Assembly (NCBI GenBank): GCA_028720145.1
Contig: JAQYLJ010000026.1
Span: 1-37,965 of the forward strand
DNA length: 37,965 nt
Direction of reading: 5' to 3'
Source: Clostridia bacterium
GTDB taxonomy: Bacteria; Bacillota; Clostridia; Oscillospirales; CAG-272
The translations under genes and the position numbers were made by a program. A model generated the notes under the pieces. The model saw only the letters and a program-made list of their open reading frames with translations, searched no databases and was not told the DNA's origin. This document shows positions 24,518-31,939 of this stretch, in pieces (the first letter of the stretch is position 1; the number at the start of each line of letters is the position of its first letter).

Positions 24518-24628
24518 AAAAAACCGCTTTCGCGGTTTTGCTCACACACTGTGATCCCGAAACGGGTGTTTTCGTTAAGACTTATTTGAACGCGTAGTGT
24601 AATCCTATACGGTAGTCAACCTCAGGAC
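24518..24628 (-). ncRNA. tracrRNA of the type II-A system
   Basis: On the minus strand an anti-repeat (about 24617-24583) is complementary to the CRISPR repeat. It has a near-perfect upper stem through TTGACTACCGTATAG and TTACACTAC, then an internal bulge (GCGT opposite repeat GAGA) and the lower stem TTCAAAT. The nexus-like AAGTCTTAACG follows, then small hairpins CCCG/CGGG and TCACA/TGTGA, and a terminator AAAACCGC-GAAA-GCGGTTTTTT ending near 24518. The predicted length is about 111 nt. Pairing orientation agrees with a plus-strand array. The exact 5' end is inferred from the promoter. Confidence 0.88.
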
Positions 24629-24634
24629 ACTCTC

Positions 24635-24663
24635 AATATATCACATCAAAAACGATTTGTCAA
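24635..24663 (-). promoter_or_regulatory. tracrRNA promoter
   Basis: On the minus strand TTGACA (24658-24663), a 17-bp spacer and TATATT (24635-24640) lie just upstream of the anti-repeat. It sits only 30 bp before the cas9 start codon and points away from it. Confidence 0.85.
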
Positions 24664-24692
24664 TCACTTTTTTCTAAAAACTGGAGGACGCT

Positions 24693-27600
24693 ATGAAACA
24701 AAACGGTTATGACAAAAAAATCGGGGACTATTATGTCGGGCTGGATGTCGGGACCGACTCCGTCGGATGGGCGGCGACCGACCTCTCTTACGGGCTCAAA
24801 AAATTCCGCGGGAACGGAATGTGGGGAATCCGCCTGTTTGACGAGGGAGAAACCGCAGCAGACCGTCGTCTGAACCGCACCAACCGCCGCCGTCTGGCGC
24901 GCCGCAAATGGCGTCTGCATCTGCTGAGAGAACTCTTTGACGGAGAAATCGAGCCCGGGTTCTTCTTGCGTTTGGAAGAGAGTTTTTTGAAGTCCGACAG
25001 CAAATCGGGCGGGTCTTCCTATACGCTGTTCGCCGATCCGAACTATACCGACATACAATACCACCGCGACTATCCGACCATCTATCATCTGCGCCGCGCA
25101 CTGATGAAGACGAAAGAGCCGCAGGATGTCCGTCTCGTCTATCTTGCCCTCCATCATATCATTAAGAGCCGCGGGCACTTTCTCTACTCTCTCGATGAAA
25201 ACGAAGACACTTTCGAGAGCGCGTGGGCACGGTTCTCGGAGGCGCTGGGCGATATTTGCAACATATCCGTCACCTCGTCAAGCACGACCCTAACCGCCCT
25301 GCACGACGAAATCCTGTCGAATGAGAAACTCCGCAAGAGCGAAAAAATCAAGCGGGCGCTTTCTCTGCTCTCGTACGAGACAGACGAACACGACGAAAAG
25401 ACCGCGAAAAAGATTTTGGAAAAAGCGCTCTACCTCATCGTCGGCGGCGCGGTCAAACCCGCGGACCTCTTTGCGAACGAGGCGTACGCAGACGCTCCTC
25501 AGTTCTCTCTCGATGCGGACGAGAGTGTCATCGAGGACCTCGCGAGAAACTTGGGCGACGACGCGGAACTCATTTTTGCCGCAAAATCGCTCCGTGATGT
25601 GCTGTATCTCGAAAAGATCACGCGTGGCTCCGGAACGGTTTCGGAATACAAAATCAATCAGTACGAACAGCACGCCGAGGACCTCCGCCTGCTCAAACAG
25701 TTCTTGGCGGCAGTCGGCAATCCCGCTCTGAAAAAGGAAATCCTTACAGCACCGGGGTGCAACAATTATGCCGCATACTCCGGGCATGGCAAAAAGAGCG
25801 GCGGCACCTGCTCGCAGGAGGACTTCTGCAAGTTTTTAAGAGCGAAACTCTCCCCCCACCGCGCGCTTGCCGAGGAGGACCTGCGGTGGAAGCCGCTGTT
25901 CGACAAAATCGAGGACAATTCCTTCGCGCCGAAACTGCGCACACGGGAGAACGGCGACATTCCGAACAGTCTGCACCGACAGGAACTCTGCAAGATCCTC
26001 GAAAACGCCAAAACCTATCTGCCCTTTTTGAGTCGCAAAGATGAGGCGGGCAGGACAACGGCTGACAAGATTCTCGCCATTTTCGACTACAAACTACCCT
26101 ATTATGTCGGACCTCTCGCGGGTCCGCGCGGATGGACCAAGCGCACAAGCCCCGGCGCAATCTTGCCGTGGAATCTGGAAGAGATGATTGACTTCGCGCA
26201 AGCGGAGGAGGGTTTTATCAGCCGTATGACCTCTCTCTGCACCTATACGGGAGAAGATGTGTTACCGAAAGATTCCCTTCTTTACAGCGAGTATATGGTA
26301 CTGAATGAGATTAACCCTCTGAAAGTCAATGGAACCCCCATCTCTCTTGAAGCGAAAAAGAAGATCTACGAGGAACTGTTCGTCAAGCGGCTCGGTCGTG
26401 TCACGAAAAAGAAAATCGCCGATCTGCTCATCTCTGAGGGGTATATGAAAGCGGGAGACTCTATCTCCGGCGTCGATGATACCATCAAATCTTCTCTCAC
26501 ATCCTATCATAAATTGGCTCGCATTCTGCCGCTTGTCGGGCAGGACCTCGCGGAAGAAATCATTCGCCGCGTCGTCCTGTTCGGGAACGATCGCAAATGC
26601 CTGACAAAATGGCTACAAGAGAACACCCCCCTCTCCGATGAGGATATTCGCTATGTCTCCCGCCTGGGATTCAAGGATTGGGGGCGTCTCTCCCGCGTCT
26701 ATCTCGCGGAACTCATGGAGGTCGACCCCGCGACGGGAGAGACGCGTTCCATCATCGATTATCTGCGGGAAACCGGAGAGACCCAGATGCAACTGCAAAG
26801 CGACCGACACTCTTTCGCGAAACTGGCGGAGGAACACCGTCGCGCGAAAGCGGGCGAGGTGAAAACGCCGTTTGAGATGGTAGAAAACCTCTATGTGTCC
26901 CCGAAGATTCGGCGCAGTATCTGGCAAACCCTTTGCATCATGGACGAGATTGTCGACGCGCAAAAAGCCGCACCGAAAAAGATCTTCATCGAAGTTGCAC
27001 GGGACCAAGACGACAAGAACGATAAGAAACGCACCATCACCCGCAAGGACAAACTGCTTGACCTTTATCGTGCCTGCGGCCGTGACAAAGACGAACTCTT
27101 TGAGCGTCTCGAAAACGAGGAAGAGGGCAAACTTCGGAAAGATAAACTGTTCCTTTACTATACGCAGTTCGGTATGTGTGCATACAGCGGAACGCCGCTA
27201 GATATCGAGAAACTCGACGATAACGGATACTGCGATATCGACCATATCTATCCCCGCTCCAAAATCAAAGACGACAGTCTCGATAACCGCGTGCTCGTCC
27301 TGTCTGTCCTGAACCGAGAGAAGAGCGACCGTCTCCTCTCCTCCGACATTCGGGAAAAGATGCGCTCGACCTGGAAAATGTGGTTGGACAGAGATACCAT
27401 CTCTCAGAAAAAATACGAGCGTCTCACCCGCACGACCGAACTGACCGAAGAGGAACTCACTGCATTTGTGAATCGTCAGTTGGTGGAAACCAGGCAGTCC
27501 ACCAAGGCGTTGGCGGAACTGTTGCACGCGATTTATCCCGATACCAAAATCGTCTATTCCAAGGCGGGGAATGTCTCCGACTTCCGCGACCTGTACAAGA

Positions 27601-28700
27601 TTCGCAAATGCCGCGACACGAGCGACCTGCATCACGCGCATGATGCCTATCTGAATATCGTGGTCGGGAACTATTTTGACACCCGCTTTGCGCAGGAGTT
27701 CCTCCACAATATCACGCGGGAAAAGTACTCGCTAAAAACCGAGGTGCTGTATACCATTCCCGTCCCCGACGCATGGATTCCCGGCGATGACGGAACTATT
27801 GCGACCGTCCGCCGGACGATGGCAAAGAACAATATTCTCTTCACGAGAAAGCCGGAAGAAAGCACGGGGAAACTGTTCGATGTGACGATTTTGCCGGCGG
27901 GTGGAGGACAGATCCCCATCAAGAAAGGTCTTCCCCTCGATACCTATGGCGGATATAACCGCGCCTCCGGAGCATACTTTGTTTTGATCGAAAAAACAGA
28001 AAAGAAAAAGACCGTCCGTTCTTTGGAAGCGATTCTGTTGCTTGACAAAGCCGAGTATGAAAAAGATCCCGATGCGTTCGCCAAAAAAACATGGGGAGAA
28101 ACCGCGACCGTCATTCTCCCGCGCGTTTTGAACAACAGTCTCATCGAATACGACGGATTCCGGTTTCATTTGGCTGCAAGATCCGATATTCGACTCATTC
28201 TCAATCCCGCCTGCCAGTTGTATCTCTCGCTCGACGAGACCGACGCATTCCGTCGCCGCCTGAAATATTTGGAACGCTGCGACAAAGCGAAGACCGTACT
28301 GCCGCGCGGCGACTATGAGCAGTTCACAAAAGAGGAGAACATGGTGCTCTACGATCTCCTCGCGAGGAAAGCGGGGATGCCTCCCTACTCCCGCACCGCT
28401 TTCTTCACGAAACTGCACGAAGATATGTTGAACCAAAGAGAACAAGTCGCGGAGAGGGAAGAAGTCGAACAATGCAAGATTCTTCGAGAAGCGCTGAAAG
28501 CGTTTCGCTGTAACGCCATGATGCCCAATGCTGACGGGATCAGCCTGGGACTGTCCACCAGAATTCGCGTCAGCAAGGTTCTCCCCTCGAAAAACCATCA
28601 AGTGTTCCTCATCAACCAATCCGTGACGGGTCTGTACGAACAGAAGATCGACCTCATCCATACGGGAGCGATTCATGGGATGGCGCATCATCTCGATTAA
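24693..28700 (+). CDS. cas9: CRISPR effector nuclease Cas9 (type II-A)
   Basis: This 1335-residue protein is an RNA-guided DNA endonuclease directed by crRNA:tracrRNA. RuvC-I is VGLDVGTDSVGWA (D18). The Arg-rich bridge helix spans about 54-78. RuvC-II is KKIFIEVARDQ (E767). The HNH domain has CDIDHIYPRSKIKDDSLDN (catalytic H851, supporting D850 and N874). RuvC-III is LHHAHDAYLNIVVG (H981, D984). The C-terminal ~240 residues, from about PLDTYGGYNRASGAYFVLIE, form the PAM-interacting region. All catalytic residues are intact and the length fits II-A (SpCas9 1368). Start ATG 24693 follows CTGGAGGA. The 3' end overlaps cas1 by 26 bp. Codon composition is somewhat less GC-rich than the housekeeping neighbours. 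The PAM cannot be predicted. Confidence 0.98.
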   Translation: MKQNGYDKKIGDYYVGLDVGTDSVGWAATDLSYGLKKFRGNGMWGIRLFDEGETAADRRLNRTNRRRLARRKWRLHLLRELFDGEIEPGFFLRLEESFLKSDSKSGGSSYTLFADPNYTDIQYHRDYPTIYHLRRALMKTKEPQDVRLVYLALHHIIKSRGHFLYSLDENEDTFESAWARFSEALGDICNISVTSSSTTLTALHDEILSNEKLRKSEKIKRALSLLSYETDEHDEKTAKKILEKALYLIVGGAVKPADLFANEAYADAPQFSLDADESVIEDLARNLGDDAELIFAAKSLRDVLYLEKITRGSGTVSEYKINQYEQHAEDLRLLKQFLAAVGNPALKKEILTAPGCNNYAAYSGHGKKSGGTCSQEDFCKFLRAKLSPHRALAEEDLRWKPLFDKIEDNSFAPKLRTRENGDIPNSLHRQELCKILENAKTYLPFLSRKDEAGRTTADKILAIFDYKLPYYVGPLAGPRGWTKRTSPGAILPWNLEEMIDFAQAEEGFISRMTSLCTYTGEDVLPKDSLLYSEYMVLNEINPLKVNGTPISLEAKKKIYEELFVKRLGRVTKKKIADLLISEGYMKAGDSISGVDDTIKSSLTSYHKLARILPLVGQDLAEEIIRRVVLFGNDRKCLTKWLQENTPLSDEDIRYVSRLGFKDWGRLSRVYLAELMEVDPATGETRSIIDYLRETGETQMQLQSDRHSFAKLAEEHRRAKAGEVKTPFEMVENLYVSPKIRRSIWQTLCIMDEIVDAQKAAPKKIFIEVARDQDDKNDKKRTITRKDKLLDLYRACGRDKDELFERLENEEEGKLRKDKLFLYYTQFGMCAYSGTPLDIEKLDDNGYCDIDHIYPRSKIKDDSLDNRVLVLSVLNREKSDRLLSSDIREKMRSTWKMWLDRDTISQKKYERLTRTTELTEEELTAFVNRQLVETRQSTKALAELLHAIYPDTKIVYSKAGNVSDFRDLYKIRKCRDTSDLHHAHDAYLNIVVGNYFDTRFAQEFLHNITREKYSLKTEVLYTIPVPDAWIPGDDGTIATVRRTMAKNNILFTRKPEESTGKLFDVTILPAGGGQIPIKKGLPLDTYGGYNRASGAYFVLIEKTEKKKTVRSLEAILLLDKAEYEKDPDAFAKKTWGETATVILPRVLNNSLIEYDGFRFHLAARSDIRLILNPACQLYLSLDETDAFRRRLKYLERCDKAKTVLPRGDYEQFTKEENMVLYDLLARKAGMPPYSRTAFFTKLHEDMLNQREQVAEREEVEQCKILREALKAFRCNAMMPNADGISLGLSTRIRVSKVLPSKNHQVFLINQSVTGLYEQKIDLIHTGAIHGMAHHLD

Positions 28701-29550
28701 GAGCCGCGCCAAGCTCGACTACAAGATGAACTATCTTGTCGTGCGGACCGAGAGCAAGACCAGTCGGGTTCTCCTCGATGAGATTCTCCTGTTGATGGTG
28801 GAATCTACCGCGGTTTCCCTCACCTCTTACCTGTTGAGCGAACTCGTCAAAAAGAAGATTAAAGTCATTTTCTGTGACGAATTCCACGATCCGCAGTCGG
28901 ATTTGGTCCCCCTGTACGGCAGCCATGATGACAGCCGAAAGATTCGGGAGCAGATCACTTGGGACCCCTCGTTTAAGGCGTTTCTCCATGCGGAGATTGT
29001 CCGCATCAAGATTTCGGGGCAGATCAGTAATCTGCCCCCCGCCTGCGAGCGGGAACGCGCGCTTCTGACCTCGTATCTCTCCGAGATCCTGCCCGGCGAC
29101 GCCACCAATCGAGAGGGACATGCGGCGAAGGTCTACTTCAATGCGCTCTTCGGGCTCGACTTTACACGGGGGACAGACTCCCCCATCAACGCGGCACTCA
29201 ACTACGGATATGGCATTCTGCTCGCGGCATTCAACCGCGAGATCGTCGCGAGCGGATACCTCACGCAACTCGGCATCTTCCACGACAATATGTTTAATCA
29301 CTTTAATCTGTCCTGTGACCTGATGGAACCGTTCCGTCCCTTCATCGACCGTTTTGTCATGTCCTCGCCGCCCACCGCTCCGCTGACCCATGAAGACAAA
29401 ATGAAACTGCTGGATCTTTTGAATCAGACGGTCTCCATTCGCGGGCAGAATCACCATCTGTCCACCGCGATTCACCTCTGGACTTGCAGTGTTTGGGATG
29501 CCCTGCGGGAGCGAGATTTGTCTTGTTTGGAGTCGCCTTGCTATGGCTGA
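28675..29550 (+). CDS. cas1: CRISPR integrase Cas1
   Basis: The 291-residue protein is the catalytic subunit of the Cas1-Cas2 integrase that inserts new spacers. The metal-binding residues are visible: E147 in REGHAAKVYF, H203 in LGIFHDNMFNHF and acidic residues in LSCDLMEPFRP (D215, E218). Length and motif spacing match type II Cas1 (about 290). It starts inside the 3' end of cas9 and its own stop overlaps the cas2 start, so the cas genes form one coupled operon. Confidence 0.97.
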   Translation: MGWRIISIKSRAKLDYKMNYLVVRTESKTSRVLLDEILLLMVESTAVSLTSYLLSELVKKKIKVIFCDEFHDPQSDLVPLYGSHDDSRKIREQITWDPSFKAFLHAEIVRIKISGQISNLPPACERERALLTSYLSEILPGDATNREGHAAKVYFNALFGLDFTRGTDSPINAALNYGYGILLAAFNREIVASGYLTQLGIFHDNMFNHFNLSCDLMEPFRPFIDRFVMSSPPTAPLTHEDKMKLLDLLNQTVSIRGQNHHLSTAIHLWTCSVWDALRERDLSCLESPCYG

Positions 29551-29863
29551 GCGTTTTTCGCGCATTTTGGTATTCTTTGATCTGCCGACCGAGACGCGGC
29601 AGGATAGGCGCGTCTATACGCGCTTTCGGAAACTGCTGATTAAGAACGGCTTTCTCATGATGCAGGAATCGGTGTATTGCAAGTTGGTATTGCACGCGAC
29701 GGCGGAGCAGTCCGTTCTGACCCTTCTGCGGAGGAACCGACCGCCGTCCGGCGTTGTGGAGATCCTGACCATCACGGAGAGGCAATATTCGCAGATCGAA
29801 TATCTCGTCGGAGAGTATCAGGGAGATATTATTCAGACGGGGGAAAGGCTGATTGTCTTATGA
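29543..29863 (+). CDS. cas2: CRISPR adaptation protein Cas2
   Basis: The 106-residue protein has the ferredoxin-like Cas2 fold, with ILVFFDLPTETRQDRR (D13 on the first strand) and FLMMQESVYCKL. It forms the dimeric centre of the Cas1-Cas2 integrase. The start is ATG 29543, inside the cas1 end; an upstream in-frame start would add 18 residues with no family match. It overlaps csn2 by four bases (ATGA). Confidence 0.96.
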   Translation: MAERFSRILVFFDLPTETRQDRRVYTRFRKLLIKNGFLMMQESVYCKLVLHATAEQSVLTLLRRNRPPSGVVEILTITERQYSQIEYLVGEYQGDIIQTGERLIVL

Positions 29864-30528
29864 AACTCCTATACGACCTTCTCGCCACGCCCCTCGACTT
29901 CGGAGAATCCCCGTTGCAGACACTCGTTTTAGAGTCGCCCTTGCTGTATCGCGCATTTTTGTCGGAACTTTTTGCGCAGACCGAAGGCGGAGAAGGGTCG
30001 CTTGTCTTTTCCGAGGACGGCAGCCCGATTCCCGCACACAAATATGTCGAGGCGATTCCCGACTGTTTTCATCTCGGATTTGCAGAGGACAAGAGGATCC
30101 TTACGCCACTCTATAAACAACTGGCGCTGATTGCCACCCACGACCTCACGACAGAGACCTATCGCCTGTACAGCACTGTGCAACAGTATCTCGGCGAGCT
30201 CCTTGCGCTCGCGGATACCGAATTGTGCTTTGACGAAATCAATGATATCGCACCTCTTTTGAAGTTGTATCATGTCCGCCCCGACACGCAAGGCATGACG
30301 CTCGCAGAGGAGATCCTCCTGTGTCTCGAACTGTGTCTCCGTTTCACCGATAAACGATTGTTTGTTTTTTGCAATTTGCATGGGTGTTTTTCAGAAGAAG
30401 AATGGCGGTCTTTTCTTTGTGACCTCCGTTACCGACAAATTTCCGTCCTCTTTGTGGAACAGCATGATTGTCCCGCCTTTCCGGGAGAGCAAAAAAACAT
30501 CCTTGACGCCGATGCCTGTCAAATTTAG
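29860..30528 (+). CDS. csn2: CRISPR adaptation protein Csn2 (type II-A)
   Basis: The 222-residue product has the position and size of Csn2, the ring-forming protein that binds DNA ends during spacer acquisition and defines subtype II-A. Sequence identity to known Csn2 is low by eye, but the C-terminal pattern matches: a long helix (LAEEILLCLELCLRFTD), a strand KRLFVFCNLHGCF, a helix and a second strand ISVLFVEQHD. FDEINDIAPLLKLYHV resembles the family's central acidic segment. Start ATG 29860 overlaps the cas2 stop. If the Csn2 call fails, the locus would be II-C-like with an extra gene. Confidence 0.85.
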   Translation: MKLLYDLLATPLDFGESPLQTLVLESPLLYRAFLSELFAQTEGGEGSLVFSEDGSPIPAHKYVEAIPDCFHLGFAEDKRILTPLYKQLALIATHDLTTETYRLYSTVQQYLGELLALADTELCFDEINDIAPLLKLYHVRPDTQGMTLAEEILLCLELCLRFTDKRLFVFCNLHGCFSEEEWRSFLCDLRYRQISVLFVEQHDCPAFPGEQKNILDADACQI

Positions 30529-30647
30529 ACTTGCTTTCCCGGTTTTCTCTTGGTAAAATACAGATAGACCCTACTTCGGGCAGGTTCCCCCCTGCCCGCT
30601 ACCCTAGAACTTACACGGCGCGTAGTGGCGTTGTCTCAAAATTTGAG
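30529..30647 (+). promoter_or_regulatory. CRISPR leader with pre-crRNA promoter
   Basis: TTGCTT (30531-30536), 17 bp, then TAAAAT (30554-30559) with an extended TG make a plausible pre-crRNA promoter. An 8-bp hairpin CGGGCAGG/CCTGCCCG (30577-30584/30591-30598) lies just after the expected start. The leader ends in ATTTGAG (30641-30647) next to the first repeat, the leader-anchoring motif reported for one group of type II-A systems. Confidence 0.8.
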
Positions 30648-31525
30648 GTTTGAGAGTAGTGTAATTCTATACGGTAGTCAAACTCGGCTTTACATACTTG
30701 TCCGTGTACTCCTGTTTGAGAGTAGTGTAATTCTATACGGTAGTCAAACTGCGTGCCTTTGCTCTGCTTAGGTTGCTAGGTTTGAGAGTAGTGTAATTCT
30801 ATACGGTAGTCAAACATATATCTCTGCCCTATTCGTCATCACCCTGTTTGAGAGTAGTGTAATTCTATACGGTAGTCAAACTTTTGCACTTTCCGCGCCT
30901 GTTGCGGCGGTTTGTTTGAGAGTAGTGTAATTCTATACGGTAGTCAAACGGGTCTCCGCAAGGCGCATATTCTGCACTAGTTTGAGAGTAGTGTAATTCT
31001 ATACGGTAGTCAAACCTCCGCGGGGTCTCGCCGGCGACGCCTCGGGTTTGAGAGTAGTGTAATTCTATACGGTAGTCAAACCTCTTCGACGCGGACAAGT
31101 TCAAGCGCGATGTTTGAGAGTAGTGTAATTCTATACGGTAGTCAAACGTGGGACAATCACGCGGTCGTCCTCGCGGCGTTTGAGAGTAGTGTAATTCTAT
31201 ACGGTAGTCAAACTGGTCGCAGTACCGACTTGTGTAGCGGGCGGTTTGAGAGTAGTGTAATTCTATACGGTAGTCAAACCTTGTTATAATATGCTTGCAA
31301 GGGGACAGAGTTTGAGAGTAGTGTAATTCTATACGGTAGTCAAACCATCGTCTTTTTTTGGGCTATTAGTGTAGTTTGAGAGTAGTGTAATTCTATACGG
31401 TAGTCAAACTAATTATGAGGGTTTTATTAATGGTGATATGTTTGAGAGTAGTGTAATTCTATACGGTAGTCAACCTCAGTTTCGCGACCTCTGCCTCCGC
31501 TTCTTGTTTGAGAGTAGTGTAATTC
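30648..31525 (+). CRISPR. CRISPR array, 13 repeats plus a truncated one, 13 spacers
   Basis: The repeat is 36 bp, beginning GTTTGAGAGTAGTG and ending TACGGTAGTCAAAC, with its ends complementary (GTTTGA...TCAAAC). Repeats start at 30648, 30714, 30780, 30846, 30914, 30980, 31046, 31112, 31178, 31244, 31310, 31374 and 31440. The last of these has one change near its end (CAACC), and a 20-nt partial repeat follows at 31506-31525. Spacers are 30 nt except the fourth (32 nt, 30882-30913) and the eleventh (28 nt, 31346-31373). All spacers differ by eye. The degenerate end is distal, so the array is read on the plus strand from the csn2 side. No repeat array was seen elsewhere in the window. Confidence 0.98.
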
Positions 31526-31588
31526 GCGGAGTTTGTCCCACCGAAAAACCAAAAATTTGTTTTCAGTCGGCAAAATCGAAAAAAACAG

Positions 31589-31616
31589 TTGCAAATCCCG
31601 AAAAATATGTTATAAT
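31589..31616 (+). promoter_or_regulatory. tRNA-Ala promoter
   Basis: TTGCAA (31589-31594), 16 bp, then TATAAT (31611-31616), 12 bp before the tRNA. The gap 31526-31588 between the array and this promoter shows no other feature. Confidence 0.8.
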
Positions 31617-31628
31617 AAATCTCGCCTT

Positions 31629-31704
31629 GGGGATATAGCTCAGATGGTAGAGCGATGCGTTCGCAACGCATAGGTCATGGGTTCGAGTCCCACTATCTCC
31701 ACCA
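31629..31704 (+). tRNA. tRNA-Ala, anticodon CGC
   Basis: The 76-nt gene has an encoded CCA. The acceptor stem GGGGATA/TATCTCC includes the G3:U70 pair that identifies alanine tRNAs, followed by discriminator A. The D arm contains AGCTCAGATGGTAGAGC, and the anticodon stem ATGCG/CGCAT encloses loop TTCGCAA with anticodon CGC (31662-31664), reading GCG. The T arm has GGTTCGAGTCC. GCG-reading by a dedicated tRNA fits a high-GC genome. Confidence 0.96.
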
Positions 31705-31866
31705 TAGTCGAGCGCCGCCCCGATGGGGCGGCGTTTTGCTTTGTGGGAATATGGGGCTCGAACGACGAGCGGTACAGAGGAATAGTCCGGTGAACTGTTC
31801 CGACCGCGAGCGACCAAGGCGAGGTCACGCCGCGCCGCGAATCGAGTCCCACTGTCTCCACCATAG
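31683..31866. repeat. Segment bounded by direct repeats of the tRNA-Ala 3' end
   Basis: The last part of the tRNA plus three flanking bases (31683-31707, TCGAGTCCCACT...ACCATAG) recurs at 31842-31866 with one mismatch, 159 bp downstream. The 134 bp between hold the tRNA terminator, an inverted GGCTCG...CGAGC motif, and an imperfect palindrome GGAATAGT/ACTGTTCC near 31778-31802. No gene is present. This resembles attachment-site duplication left by integration at a tRNA 3' end, or a small tRNA-tail repeat element. Confidence 0.7.
31713..31737 (+). terminator. Terminator after tRNA-Ala
   Basis: CGCCGCCCC/GGGGCGGCG (31713-31721/31725-31733) around GAT is followed by TTTTGCTTT. Confidence 0.85.
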
Positions 31867-31898
31867 AAAAGGAGCGACTTTTGGGGTCGCTCCTTTTT
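31867..31898. terminator. Bidirectional terminator
   Basis: AAAAGGAGCGAC (31867-31878) pairs with GTCGCTCCTTTTT (31886-31898). On the minus strand it ends the hydrogenase operon, whose last stop is at 31940. Confidence 0.85.
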
Positions 31899-31939
31899 AT
31901 TAGAAAAATAAGTAAAGTTAAGAGTTGTAGGGATTCAAC

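Noticed and set aside
24583..24620. Solitary CRISPR repeat upstream of cas9, perhaps a second mini-array
   Set aside because: It has mismatches to the repeat only where a tracrRNA bulge is expected, is preceded by a strong minus-strand promoter and followed by a terminator on that strand. It is best read as the tracrRNA anti-repeat.
29860..30528. Cas4 as the fourth adaptation gene (type II-B)
   Set aside because: No Cys cluster or RecB nuclease motifs; the strand-helix pattern and size fit Csn2.
30865..31104. Minus-strand open frame with repeating FDYRIELHYSQT peptide
   Set aside because: The repeated peptide is the translation of CRISPR repeats, not a protein.
31440..31638. Short frame at the end of the array read as a protein
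   Set aside because: It starts inside a CRISPR repeat and ends just before the tRNA; no ribosome-binding site.
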